64,000 nucleotides of DNA from Caldilineaceae bacterium (GTDB lineage: Bacteria; Chloroflexota; Anaerolineae; Caldilineales; Caldilineaceae): NCBI GenBank assembly GCA_022821545.1, contig JAJEDJ010000001.1, positions 285,431 to 349,430 of the forward strand, written 5' to 3'. A program made the position numbers and the translations under genes. Under the pieces are notes generated by a model that saw only the letters and a list, made by a program, of their open reading frames with translations, was not told the DNA's origin and did no database searches. Numbering within the stretch: the stretch's first letter is position 1; each line of letters begins with the position of its first letter. Below, in pieces: positions 26,362 to 34,865 of the stretch.

Positions 26362-27468
26362 ATGCACAGACAACAAAGACAGCGTACGGCACAACTGCTT
26401 GACGAATCCGGCGTCGACATTGCGTTATTCTCCGATATCGACAGTGTTCGCTGGCTGACCGGCCTGAATCTTGCCGCGCCCGCTCTCGTCTTTTTCGAGC
26501 GCGGCGAATTCACGCTCCTAGCCGACGAAGGCTCCGCCGATGCCTCCAGCTTCGGCGCCGAACTCGACTGCGCGTTCGCGCCCTTTGTCAACTACACGAT
26601 CCAGCAACCAATTGACCCTCCCGGTCGGCTGGCAGATGCGCTGAGGGAGCAGGTTTCAGCAGTTGCCGGAGCATCCGGCCCGGTTGGCATAGAGGAAAAA
26701 AGCCTTCCGCTGGCGTTGTGGCAGACGCTCCGTGAAGCGCTTCCAGCTTGCGAGCCGTTTTCGCTGGAAGGCAGGCTCTTGCCGCTGCGTGCGGTCAAAA
26801 CCGAAGAGGAATTGGCCCGTATCCGCGAGGGCTTTCGGCTGGTTACAGTAGGGCACGACGCCGGTCGAAAGGCGGTCCGCCTGGGCCAGCGTGAAATCGA
26901 CGTCTGGACCGAGGTGCAGTCGGCAGTGGAGCGCGAGGCAGGCAAGTGGTGTCAGATGGGGAATGACTGCATCGTCGGCCACCGACCGGCCAACATGAGC
27001 GCCGCACCCCTGGACTATGAAATCATCGCCAACGATTCCTTCATTCTCGACCTGAGCGTAGTTGTTGACGGCTACTGGACCGATAGCTGCGCTACCTACT
27101 ATGCCGATCAGCCGACGGCCCAGCAAGCCGAAATGCACAAGTTCGTTGAAGAAGCCCTGGCATATGCCGTCTCCCTCATTCGGCCCGGCGTCGTTGCACA
27201 GGACGTGGACCGCAAAGTGCGCAGTCGAATGGCCTCCGGCGGCTACGAGGTCTACTCCCACCATACAGGCCACGGCATCGGGCTGACCGGCCATGAAGCG
27301 CCCCGAATCGTCCCCTACAACCAGGAACAGTTCCAGGAAGGCAATGTGATCATGCTGGAGCCGGGCATTTATATCCCCGGCGTAACGGGCATTCGATTGG
27401 AAGACGCCTTTCTGGTCACTGCAGACGGGGCCGAACCGCTGAGCCATCACGACAAAAGTATGCCGTAG
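26362..27468 (+). CDS. M24-family metallopeptidase-like protein (Xaa-Pro aminopeptidase type)
   Basis: The 368 residues have the creatinase N-terminal domain (1-130) and the pita-bread catalytic domain. All five expected metal ligands are present: aspartates in FILDLSV and YWTDSCA, the histidine in HTGHGIG, and glutamates in MLEPGIY and IRLEDAF. Members hydrolyse Xaa-Pro bonds, but some act on small C-N or C-S compounds (creatinase, DddP). Its place at the end of a catabolic run makes a small-molecule or dipeptide substrate plausible. A perfect palindrome lies 4 bases past its stop codon. Confidence 0.85.
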   Translation: MHRQQRQRTAQLLDESGVDIALFSDIDSVRWLTGLNLAAPALVFFERGEFTLLADEGSADASSFGAELDCAFAPFVNYTIQQPIDPPGRLADALREQVSAVAGASGPVGIEEKSLPLALWQTLREALPACEPFSLEGRLLPLRAVKTEEELARIREGFRLVTVGHDAGRKAVRLGQREIDVWTEVQSAVEREAGKWCQMGNDCIVGHRPANMSAAPLDYEIIANDSFILDLSVVVDGYWTDSCATYYADQPTAQQAEMHKFVEEALAYAVSLIRPGVVAQDVDRKVRSRMASGGYEVYSHHTGHGIGLTGHEAPRIVPYNQEQFQEGNVIMLEPGIYIPGVTGIRLEDAFLVTADGAEPLSHHDKSMP

Positions 27469-27472
27469 CGGT

Positions 27473-27488
27473 TGACAGGCTCCTGTCA
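27473..27488. promoter_or_regulatory. perfect 16-base palindrome after the M24 gene
   Basis: TGACAGG and CCTGTCA flank a 2-base centre. It begins 4 bases after the stop codon and has no T-run after it, so it looks more like an operator than a terminator. It also overlaps a weak TTGACA hexamer (27472-27477). Confidence 0.3.
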
Positions 27489-27732
27489 CGCCATTATTTC
27501 CGGCCCGGCCGCTCGTAAGAGCAGTGGCTGTGAAGCGACCGGCCGGACCAGTTTTGGCGTCTCTGGTCCCTAACTGCCGGTCTCGCTTCTTCGACACATT
27601 CTCAACGCCCTAGTCGAATTTCGAAAGATTCTGAGACATCGGAAGGACGCCCCATCCCATAAACCTGGCCGGCCGGGCGGCATTGCGGCCGAGTGAGGGA
27701 GAAATGGGGACGAGGACAATTAAGAGGAGAAC

Positions 27733-29919
27733 ATGGCAGATACAGATTCCGTTGCCGGTTTCTCGGGCAAGCTGACGAAATCCATCAGGAGGGATCGGGT
27801 CCAGGCCTCGCTGGTCGTACTGGCGATTGTACTCGCATTGACGGTGGTCGTGGTCGTGACGCGCCTCTACCGTCTTTCCGAAGTCCCGCCAGGCATCATA
27901 AATGACGAAGGGGCAAACGGAGTGGACGCTCTGCAGGTACTGCAGGGGGAGCATGCCGTATTCTTTGCCGAGAAAGCAAGCGGGCGAGAGGCGATGGCAA
28001 TCTATGCGACTGCCGTTGCAACTCACTTTCTGGGCCCTTCGCTGCTGGCCTTTCATCTGCCGGCCGCACTGGCCAGCGCCGCCACCGTCTTCGCCGTATT
28101 TTGCCTGGGCCTGCTCCTCTTTGGAAGGGACGAAGTAAGCGGGAGATCGGGCCTCTGGCGGGGTTTGACGGTTGCAGGCGTAGGGTCCGGCCTGATGGCA
28201 GCTTCCATCGGCCAAACGTTCCTTGCCCGCGGAGGATTCAGAGCCAATTTTCTGCCACTGATCCTTTCTCTCAGTTTGGTCATGCTGTGGTGGGCGTGGA
28301 GACGACCCGGCCAGAGCAGAGGCGCCTGGTGGGGGGTGGCGCTGGCAGGCGCTTGCGCGGGCCTGTTACCTTACACGTATATTCCCGCGCGTTTCACCCC
28401 CTTCATTTTCTTCTTCCTGGGTCTCAGTTTCCTGATCCCCTTTGGCAGTTCCGCAATGGACAGAATCCGGGCCGAATGGCGGAAGGCAGCTGTCTTTGCC
28501 GCTGCCGCCGGCCTGGTAGCGGCGCCGATTCTCATCTACTTCATTCTGAATCCCCAGGATTTCTTCTTTCGCAGCCAGGAGGTCTCGCTCACCAATGACG
28601 CTCAGCGGGCGCCCATAGGAGCATTTCTAAATAATGTCGTGGATTATCTCTTGATCTTCGGCGTGCGGGGAGACTGGAACGGAGAGTACAATTTCGCCGG
28701 TAAGCCCTTACTTAATCCATGGGAGGCACTCTTCTTTTGGGCCGGCGTGGGCATGTCCAGCTGGCGCTGGCGAAAACAACCTGCCTACCGCCTTCTCCTG
28801 ATCTGGCTTGGTGTGATGCTGCTGCCGGCAATGCTGGCCTATAACAGAGGCAATGGGCCGAACTCCCTGCGGATCATCGGAGCAGCTCCAGCCGTCTACC
28901 TTCTGGTGGGGGTAGGGATTTGGGAAACGGTTCGCCTCTTGAAAGTACGCATGCCCAATGTCAGCAGGGCCATTGCGGCCCCCCTGGTGGGCGTTCTCGT
29001 TACCGGCCTGATTGTCGTGCAGGGCGTGTATGCCTATCGCATCTATTTCCACAACTGGCTAGGCACGGCCCACTTTTTCGCCGCTGCCGACGCGGAGCTG
29101 GCGGAAGCCGCCCAAGTTCTGAGCAAACAACCGTCCGATGCCGACTCCGTCTACTTGATACCCTATCACTTGTCGAATGGCCATTACGGCTTCGACTACC
29201 TCTACCAGGGCGAGGCGTCCGCACACGTCATACATTCGACCATGACGCATCTCCCCCAGCGAATAGAGTCGATCCTCGAGGCCAACGAGGCAGTTTCCAG
29301 CGTAAAGGTTGTCGACTGGAACGACGAACTGGGATGGATAGGCGGAGGGGAAGAACACACGGTTGCGCTTCTCGAAAAATACGGGACCTATCTGGGAAGC
29401 GAACAACACACCTACTTCCAGGTTCACACATTCTCCGACATTGCTCTCGATCGTTCCTGGACCTTCTATGAACAGTTGGGGCCGCCGTCCGTCGACTATG
29501 ATGGAGGAATCTCGCTTCTGGGGATTGCCCTGGGCCAGGGAGACACGCAACTCTCTACGCAGCAGCGGATCAATCTGGGGCCGGAACGCACCTTCTGGAT
29601 CGCAAAGCAGTGGCAGACAGCGCCCGGATTAGATAAGGAGTTCGCAGTTTCGCTCCGCCTGCACGATTCTGAAGGCGGAGGCGTCTACCAAAGGGATATT
29701 GTCCTTCTCAACCCGAACCATTCGCGGACGAGTAACTGGACCCCGGAACAGCCGGTTGAAACGCTCTATCACATGGAGATTCCCCCGGACCTCAAACCCG
29801 GCGAATACGAGCTGCGCCTGGTCGTCTATGACTATCAATCCATGAAACCCACTGTCGAGCTCGGTGTTTGGGAGCCTGAAGCAGTCATAGCAAACTTGCA
29901 GGTTTCCGAGTCCCGCTGA
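27733..29919 (+). CDS. GT39-like membrane glycosyltransferase with C-terminal beta domain (paralogue 1)
   Basis: A 728-residue protein preceded by AAGAGGAGAA. A cytoplasmic tail leads to a first helix (about 26-43). The first outer loop carries INDEGANGVDALQVLQG (about 55-71), with the acidic pair expected of GT-C enzymes that use dolichyl/polyprenyl-phosphate sugars. About ten more helices follow to residue 440. The last 290 residues are soluble and should face outwards: a mixed region, then a beta-rich domain ending GEYELRLVVYDYQS. Paralogues at 30117 and 34866 share the whole layout. It could glycosylate proteins or cell-surface polymers; donor and acceptor are unknown. Confidence 0.8.
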   Translation: MADTDSVAGFSGKLTKSIRRDRVQASLVVLAIVLALTVVVVVTRLYRLSEVPPGIINDEGANGVDALQVLQGEHAVFFAEKASGREAMAIYATAVATHFLGPSLLAFHLPAALASAATVFAVFCLGLLLFGRDEVSGRSGLWRGLTVAGVGSGLMAASIGQTFLARGGFRANFLPLILSLSLVMLWWAWRRPGQSRGAWWGVALAGACAGLLPYTYIPARFTPFIFFFLGLSFLIPFGSSAMDRIRAEWRKAAVFAAAAGLVAAPILIYFILNPQDFFFRSQEVSLTNDAQRAPIGAFLNNVVDYLLIFGVRGDWNGEYNFAGKPLLNPWEALFFWAGVGMSSWRWRKQPAYRLLLIWLGVMLLPAMLAYNRGNGPNSLRIIGAAPAVYLLVGVGIWETVRLLKVRMPNVSRAIAAPLVGVLVTGLIVVQGVYAYRIYFHNWLGTAHFFAAADAELAEAAQVLSKQPSDADSVYLIPYHLSNGHYGFDYLYQGEASAHVIHSTMTHLPQRIESILEANEAVSSVKVVDWNDELGWIGGGEEHTVALLEKYGTYLGSEQHTYFQVHTFSDIALDRSWTFYEQLGPPSVDYDGGISLLGIALGQGDTQLSTQQRINLGPERTFWIAKQWQTAPGLDKEFAVSLRLHDSEGGGVYQRDIVLLNPNHSRTSNWTPEQPVETLYHMEIPPDLKPGEYELRLVVYDYQSMKPTVELGVWEPEAVIANLQVSESR

Positions 29920-30116
29920 TTGAATTGCCCCTCCCTAATGAAAAAGCCTCGAACCGGGCAGCCGCCTTTGCGCATTGGCAAGGTAAAGGTAATCTGTGAA
30001 TGGAGGACGCGTGAAACGCCGCCGCTCGCGTTCGATTTAGAAAGTACTGCCCAGAGGATAGGAGGTGACCCGTAAGGTTTACACTGGCTGCCGCAGGGAT
30101 TCTGATTGCCATTGCC

Positions 30117-32312
30117 GTGACAGTCTCAATACTGCGCCTGCACCGCCTGTCGGAACTTCCGCCGGGCTTGCATCATGATGAAGGAACGCATGGTGTAAAC
30201 GCCTTACAGGTGTTGCAAGGAGAGCATGCCGCGTTCTTTCCCGAGAACAATGGACGCGAAGGCATGATAGTTTATGCGATTGCGCTGGCAACCGCCTTCC
30301 TGGGCCGCACCGAGTTGGCCGTGCGTCTCCCGACCGCACTCATTAGCGCGGGCACGGTTCTTGTTCTCTTTTGGCTAGGATGGATTCTTTTCAGGCGGGA
30401 CGAACTTGGAGGCGCGCCCACACCCTGGCGCGGTCTGTTTTTCGCAGGAACGGGCGCCGGTCTGCTGGCGGTATCCCTGGGGCAGACGGTAATCGGGCGC
30501 ACCGCGCTCAGAGGCAGCTACCTCCCTTTCTTTCTCAGCCTGTGCCTGGCACTTCTCTGGTGGGGGTGGTCGCACGCAGACCGGCCTTTCCCATCAAGTG
30601 ACGGGTCAACTGAGAAAGGTCCAGAAGGACTCAGCGCCCAGGCGGCAAAGGCCGGTACCTGGTGGCGTATTGCGCTGGCAGGCGGTTGTGCAGGGCTGCT
30701 GCCTTACACCTACATCACAGCACGGTTCACTCCTGTTCTATTTCTCCTCTTTGGCCTGAGTTTCCTGATATCCTGGCGCAGGGCCGGAGACAGGGCCGGA
30801 GACAGGACCGACCTGGGCCCGCGCTGGTCGGTCCTCCAACGCTTGCGCCTGCCCACTACGACAGAATGGAAGAAGGCATTCGTCTTTGTCGCTTTCGCCG
30901 GTGCGGCGGCTGCGCCTATCCTCCTTCACTTCATTCAGAATCCGGATCACTTCTTTCTGCGCAGCGCGCAGACGTGGGTCTTCGATTCGGAACGCAATCT
31001 CGGGAATCCGCTGGGAACCTTCCTGGGCAACGTTTGGGGCTATGTGCTGGCATTTGGTTTTCGGGGCGATCTCCTCTGGCGGCACAACCTGGTGGGCGAG
31101 CCGGTCTTGAATCTCTGGCAGGCATTCTTCTTTTGGCTGGGCGTCGGCGCGGCGGTTTGGCGCTGGCAGGCGCGACCCGCCTACCGCCTATTGTTGCTCT
31201 GGCTCGCGCTGCTGATTCTGCCGGCCGTCGTTGCAAGAGAGTTAACTTCCGTCCCTCCCAATACCATACGCATGATCGGCGCAATACCGGCCATCTATCT
31301 GCTCGTCGCCGTTGGCATGTGGGAGGCCTTCTCGTACTTGAGCAAGCGGTTCTCCCAAGCTACGGAAGCCAGGACCGGCGCCGTCTTCGCCACTGTGGTC
31401 GGTCTCGCCATCCTGTTCCAGGGCGCGTATACCTATCGCGACTATTTCCACAGATGGGCCTCAGCCCCCGAGATTCACAGGGCCTACGGGGCAGGGTGGA
31501 CCGACCTCATTCAGGTGGTGAATGAACAGCCGTCGGATGGAAGCGCAGTGTTTCTGGTTCCAGGCTACCTGTGGCAGTACAGTTTTGAATATCTGTATCA
31601 AGGCGACGCGCCGGTCCATCTTGTTCACACGGCAATGCCTGACTTTGCCCGCCAGATCGGGTCGGCGCTGGCGGCCTCCGAATCTCTTTCTGAAGTCAAG
31701 GTTGTGGACTGGAGCAACGACGTGATCTGGTCCGGGGACGAAGATCAACGCCTCGCGGTTCTCTTTGACAAGTACGGCCGTCTCTTGGGCACTGAGGACT
31801 ACACCGACTTTCAGATCAGGAGCTACACCGGAATCTCCCTGGACCGCCCCTGGACGTTGTACGAATATATAGATCCGATGACCGTCAATTACGATGGCGG
31901 CATTTCGCTGACCGGGTTCGCCGCCGGCCAGGGCGAAGAACAACTGGCGGCACAGCTTCCACTCCACTTGAAAGCGGACAGCCCCCTTTGGCTGGCTCTG
32001 CAATGGGAGACCGCCCCGGAACTAAGTTTGGATTACGCCATCTCCCTGCGGCTCCATGACGCCGAGGGCAAGGGCCTATTTCAAGAGGACTATGTGCTGT
32101 GGAGGCCGGACCATTCCTCCACTGGGAGCGAAGGCGTTTCCGGCCCCTTTGATTCTGTTCACCTGCTCAGTTTTCCCACTGATCTACCCCCGGGGGCCTA
32201 CGAACTGCGAATGGTTGTCTACGACACCGAGTCGCTGAAGCCCACGGTTGAGCTCGGCGTGTGGGAGGCGGAGAAGACCATAGCTCATCTGCAGTTCAGT
32301 GAATCCAGGTGA
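30117..32312 (+). CDS. GT39-like membrane glycosyltransferase with C-terminal beta domain (paralogue 2)
   Basis: The first standard start in frame is GTG 30117 (731 residues), but it cuts the first membrane helix in half. The frame is open back to a stop at 30066-30068, and an excellent AGGAGGTGA sits at 30060-30068, 6 bases before a GTA codon at 30072. Starting there restores a full helix like that of the paralogues. The outer loop has HHDEGTHGVNALQVLQG. The cytoplasmic loop near residue 225 contains an in-frame 12-bp duplication (30781-30804). The soluble C-terminal part ends GAYELRMVVYDTES. The function is as for paralogue 1. Confidence 0.8.
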   Translation: MTVSILRLHRLSELPPGLHHDEGTHGVNALQVLQGEHAAFFPENNGREGMIVYAIALATAFLGRTELAVRLPTALISAGTVLVLFWLGWILFRRDELGGAPTPWRGLFFAGTGAGLLAVSLGQTVIGRTALRGSYLPFFLSLCLALLWWGWSHADRPFPSSDGSTEKGPEGLSAQAAKAGTWWRIALAGGCAGLLPYTYITARFTPVLFLLFGLSFLISWRRAGDRAGDRTDLGPRWSVLQRLRLPTTTEWKKAFVFVAFAGAAAAPILLHFIQNPDHFFLRSAQTWVFDSERNLGNPLGTFLGNVWGYVLAFGFRGDLLWRHNLVGEPVLNLWQAFFFWLGVGAAVWRWQARPAYRLLLLWLALLILPAVVARELTSVPPNTIRMIGAIPAIYLLVAVGMWEAFSYLSKRFSQATEARTGAVFATVVGLAILFQGAYTYRDYFHRWASAPEIHRAYGAGWTDLIQVVNEQPSDGSAVFLVPGYLWQYSFEYLYQGDAPVHLVHTAMPDFARQIGSALAASESLSEVKVVDWSNDVIWSGDEDQRLAVLFDKYGRLLGTEDYTDFQIRSYTGISLDRPWTLYEYIDPMTVNYDGGISLTGFAAGQGEEQLAAQLPLHLKADSPLWLALQWETAPELSLDYAISLRLHDAEGKGLFQEDYVLWRPDHSSTGSEGVSGPFDSVHLLSFPTDLPPGAYELRMVVYDTESLKPTVELGVWEAEKTIAHLQFSESR
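30781..30804. repeat. in-frame 12-bp tandem duplication inside a GT39-like gene
   Basis: GGGCCGGAGACA is present twice in tandem (30781-30792, 30793-30804), writing AGDRAGDR in a cytoplasmic loop. The corresponding loop differs in length in the other two paralogues. Confidence 0.85.
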
Positions 32313-32419
32313 GGGGGTCGGTCAGTCCACCACATGTTGAAACCACGCCTTGACCTCGTGCGAACCACTTTCTAACCGGTCGACAGGGCCTTCACTCCCT
32401 CCAAATTCAGGTTCGGAAA

Positions 32420-34783
32420 ATGCGAATTTGCGCTTCGCGCGGCGATTTTGCCAAGCGAATAATGAAGGAAACTTTTCAACAGGACCATTTAGCTGTCTCG
32501 TGTCTGGCGTTGTTCTCCTTTGCAGTGGTTCTGTGGTTGACGGACAGCTGGCCCGCTACAACCCACGACGGACACATCCACATGCACCGGATTCGTGCGC
32601 TGGCCGATGCGTTGCAGGCGGGGGTTCTCTATCCACGCTGGTTTCCGGATTACAGTTTCGGTTATGGCTACCCCGTACTGAACTATTACCCCCCATTATT
32701 CTATTATCCGTCTGCGATCCTGAATCTGGCCGGGTTGGACATGGTGGCAAGCTTGCGTCTCCCCATAGCCGCCGGCTTTGCGCTCTCGGCGCTGTGGATG
32801 TTTCGCCTGGCACGACAGTTCTTCACGGTCTGGCCTGCGGCTGCTTGTACTATCTGCTATCAGTTTCACCCTTATCGCATCTTGGACCTTTTTGAACGGG
32901 GGGCCTTTCCTGAACTCGCCGCCTTTATGTGGCTGCCGCTGGTTTCCCTGTACGGACTTCAGGCCGTGAAGGCAGTCTCATGGCAGGAGGGCGGAGCGAC
33001 AGTTAACGCAGAAAGCCCGTTACGGGGGGTCCGCGCCTATGGCACGCCTCTGGCCAAAGCAGGGTTAGCCTTTAGCGGTCTGATACTGACGCATCATTTG
33101 ACGGCGCTCATGGTCGTGATCGCCTTTGCAGTCGTTCTTGCCATTTTTGCCCTACTACGGCAGCGCGCGGGTGGAGTCTCCCCGATCTCGGCCGGACTGG
33201 CTATGGCCTGCTTTGGCGCCGTCGGCATTCTCCTGACCTCATGGTCCACACTGCCAGTCCTGCTGGAGATGAATTGGGTCAGAGTTGGCCAAGGGGTCGC
33301 TTTTGGCGCGTGGATGGACCACATGGCCGGTTGGAGTGATCTGTTCGAGCCTGCGCTCATTTATTCCTACACGTATAGCGAGAATCCAACGTTTTTTCTG
33401 CCCATCTATACAGTCCCGATTGGCATTTTCGCGATCAATGTAGTCGCGGCCTCGAAGAGACGCAATCTTCGCTTCTTCACCATTGTTGTGTTGTCGTCCA
33501 CCCTGCTGGCTGTTTGGCTGACAACCTCTGCCAGCTACTGGCTGTGGGCAGGCGTCGAGTTTCTGTTTGAAAAACTGCAGTTTCCCTGGCGCTGGCAGAT
33601 GTTCGCCGCTTTTGGCACATCGTTGTTGTTGGCGGCATGCCTGGAACAACTGCAGGTGTTGCGACGCCTGCCGGCATACATAGCGCCGGTTGTAATCATA
33701 GCGTTTTCAACGTACATCGTTTTCTATTCGACTGCCGGTCTGGACTATCCGACGGACGATTCCCGCAATCAGGAGTACTCCACCGCAGCTCTATGGAAAA
33801 TGAATTCTCAGGCATGGGACCGCGATTCGGAGGGCAACAGGATCGGCAGCTGGCCGCGAGAGTTTCTGCCCGTCTGGGTTGATGTGGATCCTCGATCGAT
33901 AGGTGGGCCTCCCTGGGAAGAGATGCAGATGCCGGACTCGAATGAGACACTTGCAGTGGCGCCGGTACGCTGGGGCTTTCTTCAACGCCAATTCCAGGTC
34001 ACAACGCAACAGGAATTCCGTCTTCTCTTCCACCAATTCTACTTCCCTGCCTGGCAAGTTACACTTGATGGCAACAAGGCAAGAGTTGAGCCGGCGAGCC
34101 AGCTCGCCCTCGCCAGCGTGCAGATTCCACCTGGCACGCACGATGTTGTATTTGCATGGGGTCCTACGCGCTCGGTCTGGCTTGGTAGAGTCCTGGCGGC
34201 TGTCGGTTGGATTGCAGTGTTTGCGCTTCTGTATATGGGATCAAGCGGGGCGGGCAAGGCCTGGCCGGGCAGGAAGTCAATTCTCAAAACATCCCAGCGT
34301 TACTTGCCACTGATCGGTTGGGCTGCAATTGGTGCGCTGATGGCAGCGGCGGCCTCGGGCGTCACTGACCGCACGTGGGAAATATCGGCAACCGGCGTCG
34401 AATACGATAACATTCGATTGGAGGGCGTGCGGCCACCCCCCTCTGCCCGCCCCGGTGAGGTGGCGACCGTCCAGCTGTGGTGGTCTGCAAAAACTGCCGG
34501 CGTTCCCGTGAGCGCATTTGTACACCTGGTCGACGAGAAAGGGATGGGAGTCTCGCAACATGACGGCCCGCCTGGTGGACAATTTACGCCCTACCAACGT
34601 TGGGAACCAGGGCTGGTTCTGAACTCGACACATAACATTACGGTCCCGGAAACGCTGTCCCCGGGAACCTATCGGCTTGTCGCCGGCCTCTACTTTCCTG
34701 ACATTTCACACGAACCGATCGTGCCCTTGAATGGCGGCAACGCCCGCCTGGATATTGGAACGCTGCAAGTATTGCCGAAGTGA
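32420..34783 (+). CDS. PTPS_related polytopic membrane protein
   Basis: A 787-residue protein with about 11 helices. The first outer loop has HDGHIHMHRIRALADAL and then YPRWFPDYSFGYGYP and YYPPLFYYP, the signature of the 6-pyruvoyl-tetrahydropterin-synthase-related membrane domain (a GT-C-like family despite its name). A soluble outer region starts near residue 440. The last 130 residues form a beta-sandwich-like domain ending SPGTYRLVAGLYFPD, similar in style to the ends of the neighbouring GT39 proteins. Start choice is uncertain: ATG 32420 or ATG 32462; neither has a clear ribosome-binding site. It is probably part of the same surface-glycan locus. Confidence 0.75.
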   Translation: MRICASRGDFAKRIMKETFQQDHLAVSCLALFSFAVVLWLTDSWPATTHDGHIHMHRIRALADALQAGVLYPRWFPDYSFGYGYPVLNYYPPLFYYPSAILNLAGLDMVASLRLPIAAGFALSALWMFRLARQFFTVWPAAACTICYQFHPYRILDLFERGAFPELAAFMWLPLVSLYGLQAVKAVSWQEGGATVNAESPLRGVRAYGTPLAKAGLAFSGLILTHHLTALMVVIAFAVVLAIFALLRQRAGGVSPISAGLAMACFGAVGILLTSWSTLPVLLEMNWVRVGQGVAFGAWMDHMAGWSDLFEPALIYSYTYSENPTFFLPIYTVPIGIFAINVVAASKRRNLRFFTIVVLSSTLLAVWLTTSASYWLWAGVEFLFEKLQFPWRWQMFAAFGTSLLLAACLEQLQVLRRLPAYIAPVVIIAFSTYIVFYSTAGLDYPTDDSRNQEYSTAALWKMNSQAWDRDSEGNRIGSWPREFLPVWVDVDPRSIGGPPWEEMQMPDSNETLAVAPVRWGFLQRQFQVTTQQEFRLLFHQFYFPAWQVTLDGNKARVEPASQLALASVQIPPGTHDVVFAWGPTRSVWLGRVLAAVGWIAVFALLYMGSSGAGKAWPGRKSILKTSQRYLPLIGWAAIGALMAAAASGVTDRTWEISATGVEYDNIRLEGVRPPPSARPGEVATVQLWWSAKTAGVPVSAFVHLVDEKGMGVSQHDGPPGGQFTPYQRWEPGLVLNSTHNITVPETLSPGTYRLVAGLYFPDISHEPIVPLNGGNARLDIGTLQVLPK

Positions 34784-34865
34784 GAGTCCGATCAGGCGGG
34801 ACGTGAAATGGGCCGGATGACGAACCGGTTGCAATGCGGCGAAAAGATGTTGAGAAGAGTCCGAA

